Below are positions 26,569 to 36,637 of a stretch of DNA of 64,000 bases, in pieces. The stretch is taken from contig NZ_QEYO01000002.1 of NCBI RefSeq assembly GCF_023718305.1, positions 62,001 to 126,000 on the forward strand. Direction: 5' to 3'. The notes beneath the pieces were generated by a model. That model did not search any database, was not told the origin of the DNA, and saw only the letters and a list, made by a program, of their open reading frames with translations. The translations under genes and the position numbers were made by a program. The DNA comes from Gramella sp. AN32 (GTDB lineage Bacteria > Bacteroidota > Bacteroidia > Flavobacteriales > Flavobacteriaceae). The number at the start of each line of letters is the position of its first letter. The first letter of the stretch is position 1.

Positions 26569-27315
26569 TTATTCACCAAACTTATTATAGATATGAGACA
26601 TAAAACGCTCTTCATATTCTTCTTTTCCTTCCCAGTGATTATAATCTGGTTTTACAACTTTTTCAATAAATTTATTAGCTTCTTCAAGATTGCTAAAGGT
26701 ATTCAACTGGGATAAAACACGATTATAGTCGGTTGTATTTCCACCAAACAAATGTTTAATATATGTGAGCCTTTCATTTAGACCAATATTGATCCCTTTC
26801 TTCAAACGATCATTTAAGGAGCGTGGTTTGGCATCTTTTTCAACATGGTTTACCGGTTCAAAATCTGGTAAATTATCATAATCTACCCCGATATTTCTAA
26901 AATCCTTCTTTGGCTCTTCCCTTTGCTTTTCAAATTTTGGAGTTTCCGGTGCAGTATTTATGGAATGCATTATTCTATCCACTTTCTGGGTTTCCGGAGG
27001 CATTTGAGCGACAATATCCTTAATCTTTTCAGTATTAAGTTCTGTTATAGCATCCTCATTATATTCAGTTCCGTCAGGATAATGTTCATCATAAGGTGGT
27101 ACCATATTTTCGCTTTCCGGTACGTGGGATTTATCCGAAAATTCCTGTTTTACAGGTTGTTCTTTTTCAAGATTTCTAACTGTAAAATCCAGTATGGTTA
27201 GTTTTTCATATAGCAATTGGGTGTGGTTCTTAAGCTGCGTTGTATTAAAATTACCTTTCTGCTCGATAATTTTTTCAGCAATTTTAAGAAGTTCAGCTTC
27301 AATTTTCTTTTTCAT
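26569..27315 (-). CDS. Conserved-looking protein of unknown function
   Basis: I do not recognise this 248-residue protein. It starts with a helical region (KKKIEAELLKIAEKIIEQK), has a long charged and proline-containing middle (about 50-165) likely to be disordered, and ends with a compact helical domain. That domain runs LNDRLKKGINIGLNERLTYIK and later NTFSNLEEANKFIEKVV, followed by a WEGKEEYEERFMSHI tail. No signal peptide or membrane span is present. It heads the operon with rsmI and the glycosylase gene. I believe similar proteins occur beside rsmI in other flavobacteria. Confidence 0.7.
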   Translation of the reverse strand: MKKKIEAELLKIAEKIIEQKGNFNTTQLKNHTQLLYEKLTILDFTVRNLEKEQPVKQEFSDKSHVPESENMVPPYDEHYPDGTEYNEDAITELNTEKIKDIVAQMPPETQKVDRIMHSINTAPETPKFEKQREEPKKDFRNIGVDYDNLPDFEPVNHVEKDAKPRSLNDRLKKGINIGLNERLTYIKHLFGGNTTDYNRVLSQLNTFSNLEEANKFIEKVVKPDYNHWEGKEEYEERFMSHIYNKFGE

Positions 27316-27492
27316 GACTCTGTTTCAATTTATATTCAAAGTTGAAAATTCCTGACTTGCCAAATGAGATGTTTTAGCAGAGGAAGTTTCAAAACTTTAA
27401 TGATTAGCCCTTCGCCAGGGTTGGAATTTTAATAAATTTGTTCCACCTTTATGCGGAAGAGGTATTTCCCGTTTCGACATGAAAAATACAAA

Positions 27493-28140
27493 ATGTTTCT
27501 CGAAAATACAGTAAATCACGAAGAGCAATTTGGCTGGATTGAAGTTATTTGCGGTTCCATGTTTTCCGGAAAAACCGAAGAACTTATCCGCAGACTCAAA
27601 CGGGCCAAATTTGCCAAACAAACCGTAGAGATCTTTAAACCTGCTATCGATACCCGATATGACCAGGAAATGGTGGTGTCTCATGATTCCAACGAAATTA
27701 GATCAACACCGGTTCCTTCAGCTTCAAATATTCGAATTTTAGCCGATGGTTGTGATGTGATTGGAATTGATGAGGCGCAGTTTTTTGATGATGAGATCGT
27801 AACCGTTTGTAATGACCTTGCCAATCAGGGAATTCGAGTGATCGTTGCCGGGCTCGATATGGATTTTAAAGGAAATCCCTTCGGCCCCATGCCCAATCTT
27901 ATGGCCACCGCAGAATATGTGACCAAAGTTCATGCAGTTTGCACCCGCACCGGGAACCTGGCACAATTTAGTTACCGGAAAGCGATCAATGATGATCTGG
28001 TTTTTCTTGGCGAAAACGAGGAATATGAACCCCTTAGCCGTGCTGCCTATTTTAAAGCAATGTTGCGGGAAAGAGTAAAAAAACTTGATGTCCAGGAACC
28101 CGAGGAACTCAATACCAAACCAATTCAAAAAAATGCCTAA
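27493..28140 (+). CDS. tdk: Thymidine kinase (type II)
   Basis: This enzyme phosphorylates thymidine for dTMP salvage. The 215-residue protein has the P-loop [11 protein letters not shown], the DEAQFFDDE motif and the lasso-region [12 protein letters not shown]. The four zinc cysteines of classical type II kinases are not there: VCTRTG has one Cys and the later CxxC position reads [10 protein letters not shown] believe other Bacteroidota share this. I chose ATG 27493, as the upstream in-frame ATG at 27451 adds an unlikely basic stretch. It overlaps alr by eight bases. Confidence 0.9.
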   Translation: MFLENTVNHEEQFGWIEVICGSMFSGKTEELIRRLKRAKFAKQTVEIFKPAIDTRYDQEMVVSHDSNEIRSTPVPSASNIRILADGCDVIGIDEAQFFDDEIVTVCNDLANQGIRVIVAGLDMDFKGNPFGPMPNLMATAEYVTKVHAVCTRTGNLAQFSYRKAINDDLVFLGENEEYEPLSRAAYFKAMLRERVKKLDVQEPEELNTKPIQKNA

Positions 28141-29242
28141 AGCCAACGAGACGGTCCTGGAGATCAATCTGGGAAACCTGGCACATAATTACAGATATTT
28201 AAGAAGCAAATTAGACGAGGATGTAAAATTCCTTTCTGTGGTAAAAGCTTTTGCCTATGGGAATGATTCGGTAGTCATCGCAAAAAAACTGGAGGAACTT
28301 GGCACCGATTATTTCGCTGTGGCTTATGTTTCCGAGGGAATCCAACTTCGCGAAAATGGCATTACCACACCTATTTTGGTGCTGCATCCGCAAATGGGAA
28401 ATTTTGAGGAAATTATCGAACATTGTCTCGAACCCAACCTCTACAGCGAGAAAATTCTTATAAATTTTATTGAAACTGCGGAAGCGAAAAATCAAAAAAA
28501 TTATCCCGTACATATTAAGTTGAATACGGGCCTTAACCGGCTGGGTTTTGATGCAAATGAAATTTCGAAAGTTTACGATCTCATTGAGAACACTAATTCG
28601 CTGAAGGTAAGATCCATTTTTTCACACCTCGCGGCCAGCGAAGACTGGGAAGAACGGGAATTTACTATTGGCCAGATAGACCTTTTTAGGAAAATGAGTT
28701 GGGAACTTATTGAAAAATTAGGATACCAGCCACTTTTACATATTTGCAATACTTCCGGAATTATCAATTATCCCCAAGCTGCCTTTAGCATGGTGAGATC
28801 TGGAATTGGTTTATATGGCTATGGAAATGATGAAAATGTAGATCCTAAGCTAAAACCTATTGGAAGCTTAAAAACGGTGATTTCGCAAATCCATAAACTG
28901 GAAAAAGGAGAGAGTGTAGGTTACAATCGCAAATATAAAGTGCCCAAAACCTCAAGAATCGCAACACTTCCCATTGGCCATGCTGATGGGATCAACCGAA
29001 TTTACGGCAACGAAAAAGCCGGGGTTTTTATCCATGATCAATATGCTCCTATCGTAGGGAATGTGTGTATGGATATTCTTATGGTGAACGTTACTGAAAT
29101 TGACTGTGAAGAAGGAGACGAAGTCGTAATATTTGGCGGCTCTCAACATCCGGTGAAATTTGCTGAAGCCGGTGGCACCATTTCTTATGAACTTATTACA
29201 GGAATCCAACATAGAGTTAAGCGAATCGTGATTCCTGAATAA
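28133..29242 (+). CDS. alr: Alanine racemase
   Basis: This PLP enzyme makes D-alanine for peptidoglycan. The 369-residue protein has the PLP lysine in [10 protein letters not shown] near residue 40, the NTGLNRLGF and HLAASED barrel motifs, and the opposite-face catalytic Tyr in SVGYNRKYK. The GxCMD equivalent [10 protein letters not shown] is present. I set the start at ATG 28133, inside the end of tdk; an earlier ATG at 28085 would lie deep within tdk. Confidence 0.93.
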   Translation: MPKANETVLEINLGNLAHNYRYLRSKLDEDVKFLSVVKAFAYGNDSVVIAKKLEELGTDYFAVAYVSEGIQLRENGITTPILVLHPQMGNFEEIIEHCLEPNLYSEKILINFIETAEAKNQKNYPVHIKLNTGLNRLGFDANEISKVYDLIENTNSLKVRSIFSHLAASEDWEEREFTIGQIDLFRKMSWELIEKLGYQPLLHICNTSGIINYPQAAFSMVRSGIGLYGYGNDENVDPKLKPIGSLKTVISQIHKLEKGESVGYNRKYKVPKTSRIATLPIGHADGINRIYGNEKAGVFIHDQYAPIVGNVCMDILMVNVTEIDCEEGDEVVIFGGSQHPVKFAEAGGTISYELITGIQHRVKRIVIPE

Positions 29243-29425
29243 AATTGTTCATTCGTCGGGATTGCACCCGTTTGCTTGTAAAGTTAGTCTCCATTCTATC
29301 GATGTTCCTAAACGAAGTCAAAAGTCTTCAGAAACAATTGAATAAGTACCGGTATAAAAGCGTTTACTCCTCACAATTATAATTTTCAGTACCTTGGTTG
29401 ATACTAACAACCAAAAAATTATATT

Positions 29426-29848
29426 ATGAGCTTTTTTTCAGATTTTAAAGCTTTCTTACTCAAGAAAGATATTGTAACCCTGGCAACTGCCGTGATCATT
29501 GGCGCAGCCTTCAATAAAATCGTTTCTTCGGTAGTAGAAGATATTTTAATGCCCGTTATTGGCCTATTTACCGGCGGAGTAGATTTTACACAAAAATTTA
29601 TAGCCCTCGACGGGAAAAATTATGAAAGCCTTGAAGCCGCTGTGGAAGCTGAAGCAGCCGTTATTACTTACGGAAATTTAATCCAGGCGATCATATACTT
29701 TATTATAGTTGGGCTATTTATTTTCTTATTTCTTCGTGCTTACGAAAAATCAAAGAAAAAAGAAGAAGCTGCTGTACCTGCAGGACCAACAAAAGAAGAA
29801 GTATTGTTGACCGAAATTAGGGATGAGCTTAGAAAGAAGAATATTTAA
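29426..29848 (+). CDS. mscL: Large-conductance mechanosensitive channel
   Basis: This inner-membrane pentameric channel releases solutes on osmotic downshock. The 140-residue length is standard. The N-terminal amphipathic helix [14 protein letters not shown], first span with [19 protein letters not shown], periplasmic loop and second span ([19 protein letters not shown]) followed by a charged helix are typical. The gene is isolated and ends at a clear terminator. Confidence 0.93.
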   Translation: MSFFSDFKAFLLKKDIVTLATAVIIGAAFNKIVSSVVEDILMPVIGLFTGGVDFTQKFIALDGKNYESLEAAVEAEAAVITYGNLIQAIIYFIIVGLFIFLFLRAYEKSKKKEEAAVPAGPTKEEVLLTEIRDELRKKNI

Positions 29849-29886
29849 GAAGTACGCTTACCGCTACACTACATAATTTAATAATT

Positions 29887-29917
29887 AACCCCCGGCTACT
29901 GTCGGGGTTCTTTTTTA
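29887..29917 (+). terminator. Intrinsic terminator after mscL
   Basis: AACCCCCG pairs imperfectly with CGGGGTT around an eight-base loop, followed by CTTTTTTATTT. Confidence 0.8.
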
Positions 29918-30012
29918 TTTAAAAATCGTATTATGCATAACTTCTTAAAAATAACGAATTGAATAAATTCGTGAAATTCAGATAAAAATGTGGTGAAACA
30001 TAAGAAACTATA

Positions 30013-30020
30013 TACTTTTG
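30013..30020 (+). promoter_or_regulatory. -7 box for asd
   Basis: TACTTTTG is a full TAnnTTTG match about 22 bases before the ATG; the -33 region is only partly recognisable. Confidence 0.55.
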
Positions 30021-30042
30021 AAATCAATTTAAAAATCATCAA

Positions 30043-31032
30043 ATGAAAGTTGCAGTTGTTGGCGCTACCGGAATGGTAGGAAACGTAATGCTTAAAGTCC
30101 TGGAAGAAAGAAATTTTCCTTTAACTGAATTGATTCCGGTTGCTTCTGAAAAATCTGTTGGAAAGAAAATCAGGTTTGCGGGAAAAGAATATGAAGTGGT
30201 TGGATTAGAAACAGCTATTGGCTTAAAACCTGAAATCGCCATATTTTCCGCAGGAGGGGACACTTCCCTGGAATGGGCCCCAAAATTTGCTGAAGCAGGA
30301 TCAACCGTGATCGATAATTCTTCTGCCTGGAGAATGAACCCAAAAAATAAACTGGTTATTCCTGAAATCAATGCAGATTTGCTTACTAAAGAGGACAAGA
30401 TCATTGCCAATCCAAACTGTTCCACGATTCAGCTTTTAATGGCCTTAAAGCCTTTACATGATCGCTACACGATAAAACGCGTGGTCGTTTCCACCTATCA
30501 GTCCATTACAGGAACCGGAGTAAAAGCCGTCCAGCAATTGGAAAATGAATATGCCGGCGAAAAAGGTGAAATGGCTTATCCTTATCAAATTCATAAAAAT
30601 GCATTGCCGCATTGCGATGTTTTTCAGGATAATGGCTATACTAAAGAGGAAATGAAACTGAGCAATGAAACCAAAAAAATTCTGGGTGATGAATCCGTAA
30701 AAGTTACCGCTACGGCGATTAGAATTCCTGTGGTTGGCGGGCATTCAGAATCGGTAAATATCGAGTTTGAAAATGATTTTGAGGAAGCCGAAGTACGCAA
30801 AATCCTTAATGATTTTCCTGGAATTACCGTTCAGGATAACCCGGCCGTAAATACGTATCCCATGCCAATTTATGCGGAAGGAAAAGACGATGTTTTTGTG
30901 GGAAGGATTCGTAGGGATTATTCTCAGGAAAACTCTTTAAATATGTGGATTGTTGCGGATAATCTTCGAAAAGGAGCAGCAACGAACGCGGTACAAATTG
31001 CCGAATATCTGTTAAAAAATGATTTGGTCTAA
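30043..31032 (+). CDS. asd: Aspartate-semialdehyde dehydrogenase
   Basis: This enzyme makes aspartate semialdehyde for lysine, threonine, methionine and diaminopimelate synthesis. The 329-residue protein has the NADP-binding VVGATGMVGNVML at the N terminus, catalytic Cys126 in NPNCSTIQL, IPVVGGHSESVNIEF with the catalytic His, and DNLRKGAATNAVQIAE at the end. The gene has its own promoter and terminator. Confidence 0.95.
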   Translation: MKVAVVGATGMVGNVMLKVLEERNFPLTELIPVASEKSVGKKIRFAGKEYEVVGLETAIGLKPEIAIFSAGGDTSLEWAPKFAEAGSTVIDNSSAWRMNPKNKLVIPEINADLLTKEDKIIANPNCSTIQLLMALKPLHDRYTIKRVVVSTYQSITGTGVKAVQQLENEYAGEKGEMAYPYQIHKNALPHCDVFQDNGYTKEEMKLSNETKKILGDESVKVTATAIRIPVVGGHSESVNIEFENDFEEAEVRKILNDFPGITVQDNPAVNTYPMPIYAEGKDDVFVGRIRRDYSQENSLNMWIVADNLRKGAATNAVQIAEYLLKNDLV

Positions 31033-31058
31033 ATAAGATCTTAAAAAATCTAAAATCA

Positions 31059-31090
31059 CCCGTTTTCATAACAAAATCGGGCTTTTTTTA
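31059..31090 (+). terminator. Intrinsic terminator after asd
   Basis: CCCGTTTT pairs with AAAATCGGG (one bulged base), then CTTTTTTTA follows. Confidence 0.75.
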
Positions 31091-31185
31091 TCTTAAATTT
31101 AGGCAGTTAGGATCGAATTTTGCAAAAAGGTTCAAAATCATTGATGAATTTAGGATTGATCCTTAGAAATGAAAAACATAAACAG

Positions 31186-33345
31186 ATGAAAAAAATTACC
31201 ACCGGAATTTTTACATTGAGTCTGCTCGCTGTAAGTATGAATTCCCAAAGTCAAAATCAATCTAATTTGAATTATCCCGAAACTAAAAAAGTTGATACGG
31301 TTACCGATTATTTTGGGACCAAAGTTGAAGATCCCTATCGCTGGCTGGAAGACGACCGCAGTAAGGAAACCGAGGAATGGGTTAAAGAGCAGAATAAGGT
31401 GACCTTTGGTTATCTTGAGAACATTCCTTATCGGGAAAAACTTAAGGAACGCTTAACTGAACTATGGAATTATGAAAAATTAAGCGCTCCTTTTAAAGAA
31501 GGCGATTATACCTATTTCTATAAAAATGATGGTCTGCAAAATCAAAGTGTGATCTATCGCAAAAAAGGAGAAAACGGAAAAGCTGAAGTATTTCTTGATC
31601 CGAATAAATTCAGCGAAGATGGAACCACTTCTTTAGCGGGAATGAGTTTTTCAGACGATGGAAAGAAAGTAACTTATGCTATTTCTGAAGGCGGTAGCGA
31701 CTGGAGAAAAATGATCATTCTGGATGCCGAAACCAAAGAAATGCTGGAAGACACAATAAATGATGTAAAATTCAGCGGGATTTCCTGGAAAGAGAACGAC
31801 GGATTTTATTATTCCAGTTACGACAAGCCAGATGGAAGCGAACTATCCGCAAAAACAGATCAGCATAAATTATATTATCACAAATTGGGTACGCCTCAAA
31901 GTGATGACAAGGTGATTTATGGCGCCACAGATGCCCAAAAGCATCGTTATGTGGGAGGAAATGTGACTGAAGACAACCATTATTTGATCATTTCTGCCCG
32001 GGATGCAACTTCAGGTGGGGAATTGTATTTGATGGACCTTACCAAAGAGAATCCTGAATTGGTAACCATTGTAGATAATCAGGAAACCGATACCTATGTA
32101 ATGGAAAATGTAGGTGAAAAACTCTACATAGTAACCAATATGGATGCGCCAAACCGCAAGATCGTCACCGTAGATGCATCCAATCCCACTCCTGAAAACT
32201 GGAAAGATTTTATTCCGGAAACTGAAAATGTAATGAGCCCTTCCACTGGTGGCGGGTATTTCTTTACGGAGTATATGAAAGATGCGATTTCCAATGTGAA
32301 GCAATATGATTATGAAGGAAATCTTGTTCGGGATATCGAATTACCGGGAATAGGTTCAGCCGGTGGTTTTGGAGCAAAAAAGGAGGAAAAAGAACTGTAT
32401 TATTCTTTTACCAATTATGTAACTCCGGGAACTATCTACAAGTATGATATCGAAAAGGGTACTTCTGAAGTTTACAATAAACCAAAGATTGATTTTAATT
32501 CTGAAGATTTTACCAGCGAACAGGTTTTTTATGAATCAAAAGATGGAACGAAGATCCCAATGATCATTACCTATAAAAAAGGAACTGAACTGAATGGAAA
32601 AAATCCAACGATCCTCTATGGTTACGGCGGATTCAATATCAGCTTAACTCCGGGATTTTCAACCGCGATGAGCGTTTGGCTGGAACAGGGCGGTATTTAC
32701 GCGGTGCCTAATTTACGTGGGGGTGGAGAATATGGCCGCGCTTGGCACGATGCCGGGACTAAACTAAAAAAACAGAACGTTTTCGACGATTTTATCGCTG
32801 CTGCGGAATATCTAATCGATAACAAATACACTTCAAAAGACTACCTGGCGGTTCGTGGTGGATCAAACGGCGGACTCCTGGTTGGCGCAACCATGACCCA
32901 AAGGCCAGATCTTATGCAGGTTGCTTTGCCGGCTGTGGGGGTAATGGATATGCTGAGATATCATACGTTTACTGCAGGTGCAGGCTGGGCTTATGATTAT
33001 GGAACTTCTGAAGACAATAAAGAAATGTTCGATTATATTTATAATTATTCTCCCGTGCATAATGTAAAAGCCGGGGTGGAATATCCGGCGACACTGGTAA
33101 CCACCGGAGATCATGATGATCGTGTTGTACCGGCGCATTCTTTTAAATTTGCTGCGGAATTACAGGAAAAACAGGCGGGAGATGAACCGGTTTTGATACG
33201 AATTGAAACGAAAGCCGGGCATGGGGCTGGAAAGCCAACCAGTATGATCATTGAAGAATATGCCGATATTTTTGGTTTTACCCTTTATAATATGGGATTT
33301 AAAACACTGCCAAATGAAATTACAGAGAAGAAGTTGAAAGACTAA
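31186..33345 (+). CDS. Secreted prolyl oligopeptidase, S9A family
   Basis: This 719-residue serine peptidase cleaves after proline in short peptides. A signal peptide ([19 protein letters not shown]) implies export to the periplasm. The N-terminal [16 protein letters not shown] is the S9A start, followed by a propeller domain. The triad is Ser560 in GGSNGGLL, Asp645 in [11 protein letters not shown] and His679 in KAGHGAGK, close to the classical numbering. I chose ATG 31186, where the signal peptide begins; longer frames from 31120 or 31144 would bury it. Confidence 0.93.
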   Translation: MKKITTGIFTLSLLAVSMNSQSQNQSNLNYPETKKVDTVTDYFGTKVEDPYRWLEDDRSKETEEWVKEQNKVTFGYLENIPYREKLKERLTELWNYEKLSAPFKEGDYTYFYKNDGLQNQSVIYRKKGENGKAEVFLDPNKFSEDGTTSLAGMSFSDDGKKVTYAISEGGSDWRKMIILDAETKEMLEDTINDVKFSGISWKENDGFYYSSYDKPDGSELSAKTDQHKLYYHKLGTPQSDDKVIYGATDAQKHRYVGGNVTEDNHYLIISARDATSGGELYLMDLTKENPELVTIVDNQETDTYVMENVGEKLYIVTNMDAPNRKIVTVDASNPTPENWKDFIPETENVMSPSTGGGYFFTEYMKDAISNVKQYDYEGNLVRDIELPGIGSAGGFGAKKEEKELYYSFTNYVTPGTIYKYDIEKGTSEVYNKPKIDFNSEDFTSEQVFYESKDGTKIPMIITYKKGTELNGKNPTILYGYGGFNISLTPGFSTAMSVWLEQGGIYAVPNLRGGGEYGRAWHDAGTKLKKQNVFDDFIAAAEYLIDNKYTSKDYLAVRGGSNGGLLVGATMTQRPDLMQVALPAVGVMDMLRYHTFTAGAGWAYDYGTSEDNKEMFDYIYNYSPVHNVKAGVEYPATLVTTGDHDDRVVPAHSFKFAAELQEKQAGDEPVLIRIETKAGHGAGKPTSMIIEEYADIFGFTLYNMGFKTLPNEITEKKLKD

Positions 33346-33365
33346 ATAAAGAATTGAGTTGAGAT

Positions 33366-33405
33366 AAAGGGTTCATAAATTACGGTATGAACCCTTTTTT
33401 TATTT
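33366..33405 (+). terminator. Intrinsic terminator after prolyl oligopeptidase
   Basis: A 12-base-pair perfect stem, AAAGGGTTCATA (33366-33377) with TATGAACCCTTT (33386-33397), runs into a T-rich tract. Confidence 0.88.
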
Positions 33406-33513
33406 TTCGGAAAGATTTTTCAATTTAAAAGTTATATCGAGCGCAGTTGCAATGTTTTTTAATAGTCCTAGATAACCACCATCCCGAACGTAATGATCAA
33501 TCTCTTTTAAAGT

Positions 33514-33712
33514 GAGATTTCTCAGTCGTTGCCTCCTTCGAAATGACTATTTAAGTTAGTCTTTAGTTTTATTCGTCATCGCGAGCGCAGCGTGGCGATC
33601 TCTTCCTTGTTTGTTCTTTACATGAGATTGCTTCGGTCACTTCGTTTCCTCGCAATGACGTTTTTTTTAATTTGGGTACGTATTAGAGACCCTGAACCCA
33701 GTTCAGGGTGAC
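33514..33712. repeat. Cluster of four short hairpin repeats with shared ends
   Basis: Four elements lie within 200 bases: 33514-33547 (minus), 33575-33602 (plus), 33624-33659 (minus) and 33686-33712 (minus). Read in the same sense, each starts GTCA and ends TCTC, but the paired stem differs: ATTTC/GAAAT, ATCGC/GCGAT, ATTGC/GCAAT and ACCCTGAAC/GTTCAGGGT. The rest of the 33406-33870 gap has no gene or signal I can support. Confidence 0.6.
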
Positions 33713-33870
33713 GATGCTGGTTTTTAGAATTCCCTTCATGCTGGCTCAATAGCTCAGGATGTTTCAGTATCTCATAAATATTGTAAAAAGACATAAATTT
33801 TCTAGGCTGGTGAAAATTATAAGGGTCTCAGGGAGATAAAAACAACTTTTAAACGTTTATATAAACCTTT

Positions 33871-34464
33871 TTATACACGGCTTAAATTACCATTTTCATC
33901 AACAAAATATCCTTTTTCCGCTAAAAAGAGAATTGCCTCTTTATCATCTGAATAAGATTCGATCAATTGATATTCTTCTTGAATATCTTCTTCTAATCTT
34001 CTCACTTTTTCCTCATCATTACAGGCTTTTCCAATCACTTTATAATTACCGTTTCTATATTCGGTTTGGGTGCCTAAGACTTTTACCGGTAAGAGTTCTT
34101 CCAGATATTTCGTATAAACTTCAAAACCTCCGGTAATGATATAAACCTGGGTTCCCTCGCTATCATGTTTTTTAATATCCTCGATCATAGATGCTCTGAA
34201 TTGCTCAGGAAATTCCAATTGCCAGAATTTTTCTGCATATTTTTTAACTTTTTCTGGAGGAATATTTTTTAAATAATTATAAAAATTTTCTTTGAATTCA
34301 GTCTTGTTGATCAGCCGCAGTTTACCCATGGTTTTATACCAGCCCAACTCGAGTAAATTCAGCAATTTGTAATTTTTCTGGTAGCAGATAAATTTAAAAA
34401 ATTCATCTTTCGAAGATTTCTTGTACAGAGTTTTATTCAGGTCGTAAACAACTACTTTTTGCAT
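33871..34464 (-). CDS. HAD-superfamily protein with an altered catalytic motif
   Basis: This 197-residue protein has the HAD fold of the phosphoserine-phosphatase-like (IB) group. Motif I reads VVVYDLNKTLY with nucleophile Asp8, but the usual acid/base Asp two residues later is Asn10. Motif II is YIITGGF and the late motif ESYSDDKEAIL holds the metal-binding acidic pair. The helical cap lies between them. The Asn change would weaken phosphatase turnover, so it may act as a slow phosphatase or phosphotransferase, or bind without hydrolysis. ATG 34464 is the start; a longer frame would run through the divergent promoter region. Confidence 0.75.
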   Translation of the reverse strand: MQKVVVYDLNKTLYKKSSKDEFFKFICYQKNYKLLNLLELGWYKTMGKLRLINKTEFKENFYNYLKNIPPEKVKKYAEKFWQLEFPEQFRASMIEDIKKHDSEGTQVYIITGGFEVYTKYLEELLPVKVLGTQTEYRNGNYKVIGKACNDEEKVRRLEEDIQEEYQLIESYSDDKEAILFLAEKGYFVDENGNLSRV

Positions 34465-34552
34465 TCCTTGATAATTTCCGAAGAAATTTACGCTAAAGCC
34501 ATTACAACTGCCATAATTTTTTGAAATTGTAACTTTAGATTTAGAAAACTTT

Positions 34553-35518
34553 ATGCTGAAACTCAAAAATGTTTCTTTCTCCTACGATATAGAACCGGTT
34601 CTTAAAAACATCAATTTCAGCGTTGAGGCAGGTGTAAATATTTCCATTATCGGGGAAAGTGGTTGTGGCAAAAGTACCTTATTGAAGATCGTTTACGGAC
34701 TTTTACATGCGGAAGGCAAGATCTTCTGGAAAAATAAAAAACTGTTGGGGCCTAATTTTAATCTGGTTCCGGGAGAAGATTTTATCAAATACCTCGCCCA
34801 GGATTTTGATCTTATGCTGCCCCTTAGTGTTGCCGATAATGTTGGAAAACACCTAAGCAATTTTTACCCCATAAAGAAAAAAAGGCGAATCAGGGAGTTG
34901 CTTGAAGTGGTAGAGTTGACCGATATTGCCGGTAAAAAAGCGAAACTTTTAAGCGGGGGACAGCAGCAGAGGGTCGCTCTTGCCAGGTCTTTGGCCAACG
35001 AACCTGAAATTTTATTGCTGGATGAACCCTTTAGCCATATTGATCATTTTAGAAAAAATAATTTGCGCAGAAAACTTTTCCGCTACCTGAAAGAAAAGAA
35101 CATTACGTGTATTATCGCCACTCACGACAGTACCGATATGCTCTCGTTCGCTGATAAAACTATCGTATTGAAAAATGCCAAAATTCATGCTGAAGGCACG
35201 CCGGAAAAGCTTTATCAAAATCCGCCAAATAAATATGTCGCTTCACTTTTTGGTGATGTCAATCACCTGCTGCTGAAAAATATAAAATCGGAAACAGTTT
35301 CCAGAAAGCGCGTTTTAGTGTATCCACATGAAATTTCTGTTTCCAATAAAGGCACGAAAGCTGAAGTATTAAATTGTTATTTTAAAGGAGAGAACTATTT
35401 AATAGAAGCGAAACTGAATTCAGAAAAAATTCTTTTTGATCATCCTGAAAAATTGGCACCCGGTACTCAAATTCAACTACAGGTTTCAGAAGAAGTTTTG
35501 GCGAAAAGAATTAAATGA
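34553..35518 (+). CDS. Orphan ABC transporter ATPase with C-terminal TOBE-like domain
   Basis: This 321-residue ATPase has Walker A GESGCGKST, the Q-loop region YLAQDFDLMLPL, signature LSGGQQQRVALARSL, Walker B ILLLDEPFSH and switch His in IATHD. The last 80 or so residues (VLVYPHEISVSNKGTKAEVL onward) look like the regulatory MOP/TOBE domain of iron, molybdate or polyamine importers. No permease or binding-protein gene is adjacent, so the transporter is not identifiable. The 3' end overlaps the convergent GreA-like gene by eight bases. Confidence 0.88.
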   Translation: MLKLKNVSFSYDIEPVLKNINFSVEAGVNISIIGESGCGKSTLLKIVYGLLHAEGKIFWKNKKLLGPNFNLVPGEDFIKYLAQDFDLMLPLSVADNVGKHLSNFYPIKKKRRIRELLEVVELTDIAGKKAKLLSGGQQQRVALARSLANEPEILLLDEPFSHIDHFRKNNLRRKLFRYLKEKNITCIIATHDSTDMLSFADKTIVLKNAKIHAEGTPEKLYQNPPNKYVASLFGDVNHLLLKNIKSETVSRKRVLVYPHEISVSNKGTKAEVLNCYFKGENYLIEAKLNSEKILFDHPEKLAPGTQIQLQVSEEVLAKRIK

Positions 35519-35966
35519 TCCGGGTAATTTTTGACTTCTTTCCATTAATTTCAAATGGATCTTTAGCTTTTTTCCCTAGCAATACCGCAGCGACTGGTGA
35601 TTTTATTCCTACCGCGAAAAATTCAGAATTTTCAAAAGTTATTTTTCCGGCGGGAATGGAAAGGAAGTAATTGGCATTTTCAGTATAAACTATGGAACCC
35701 AAACTAACATTTTCAGTATTTTCTGAATTGGAAATACGGGACAAAATATTTCGCAGCTGGTTATATTGTGCCAGTTGAGCGGAAAGTTTATTCCATTCGA
35801 TATTGATCATTTCCCGACCGGTCTCATATTTATCGCCGGCGCTGCTTTTCGATTCATTTTCCAAATCTTCTTTTAATCCGTTTAAAGCAGATTTTACCAC
35901 GGCAGTTTTTTTGGCCAGATATTCCTCGCAGGCATGAATAAGATCTCTTTTAATTTCTTTAGCCAT
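35511..35966 (-). CDS. GreA/GreB-like transcript-cleavage-factor family protein
   Basis: This 151-residue protein has a helical N-terminal half (coiled-coil-like, with SSAGDKYETGREM) and a C-terminal beta domain. That domain (GSIVYTE...IPAGKITFENSEFFAVGIKSPVAAVLLGKKAKD) resembles the GreA C terminus, where ISVNSPIARALIGK is typical. The N-terminal half differs from true GreA, so it may be a Gre-like RNA polymerase-binding protein of altered function. Its start touches the mtgA stop (one-base overlap), so the two are co-translated. Confidence 0.7.
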   Translation of the reverse strand: MAKEIKRDLIHACEEYLAKKTAVVKSALNGLKEDLENESKSSAGDKYETGREMINIEWNKLSAQLAQYNQLRNILSRISNSENTENVSLGSIVYTENANYFLSIPAGKITFENSEFFAVGIKSPVAAVLLGKKAKDPFEINGKKSKITRII

Positions 35967-36637
35967 TATTTCAGTAGAAATTTGCCATAATTCTGCATCT
36001 GCTGCACGATCCAGTTTTTTCGCTGTTGGATATAGCTGGAAGCGGGATTTGCCCTGTACTGTCTTGGATTTGGCAACACCGCTGCTATGGCCGCAGCTTC
36101 ATAAGCCGTAAGATTGGCGGCGGGTTTTTTAAACCAGTATTGTGAGGCCGCTTCAGCACCATAAACTCCTTTTCCCATTTCGATACTGTTTAGGTACACT
36201 TCCAGGATTCGCTCTTTGCTCCATAATTGTTCGATCAAAAAAGTGAAATAGACTTCCAGACCTTTCCGAAACCAGCTTCTTGCCGGGAACAAAAACACAT
36301 TTTTGGCAGTTTGTTGAGAAATAGTGGAAGCCCCACGAACCCGATTTCCTTTTTTGTTGTTCTCGATCGCCTTTTCAATGGCTTTCATATCAAATCCATT
36401 ATGGTTGGCAAAATTCTGATCTTCACTGGTGATCACCGCCAATTGAAGATGCCTCGAAATTTCATCTATAGGCACCCAGTCATGTTGAGTTACTTCCTCC
36501 GGGTTTTCAAAAGATCGAATCGCCATTAAAGGTGTGTAAGGAACGGGCAACCATTTATACAACAGCACCATAAAAATGCTGAAAAGGAAAAGCCCCAAAA
36601 GCAGTTTGAAAATGAATTTGAAAATCTTTTTTATCAT
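35966..36637 (-). CDS. mtgA: Monofunctional peptidoglycan transglycosylase
   Basis: This GT51 enzyme polymerises lipid II into glycan strands at the inner membrane. The 223 residues include an N-terminal span (about 8-27) and the five GT51 motifs: Glu72 in SEDQNFANHNG, RGASTISQQTAKN, the KGLEVYFTFLIEQLWSKERI region, LEVYLNSIEMG and VLPNPRQYRANP. No transpeptidase domain follows. Its ATG overlaps the upstream oxidoreductase stop by four bases. Confidence 0.93.
   Translation of the reverse strand: MIKKIFKFIFKLLLGLFLFSIFMVLLYKWLPVPYTPLMAIRSFENPEEVTQHDWVPIDEISRHLQLAVITSEDQNFANHNGFDMKAIEKAIENNKKGNRVRGASTISQQTAKNVFLFPARSWFRKGLEVYFTFLIEQLWSKERILEVYLNSIEMGKGVYGAEAASQYWFKKPAANLTAYEAAAIAAVLPNPRQYRANPASSYIQQRKNWIVQQMQNYGKFLLK

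Noticed and set aside
35511..35966. Naming the 151-residue protein a 3-oxoacyl-ACP synthase, as I recall for some relatives
   Set aside because: It has no condensing-enzyme motifs and is far too short; the C-terminal half resembles GreA.
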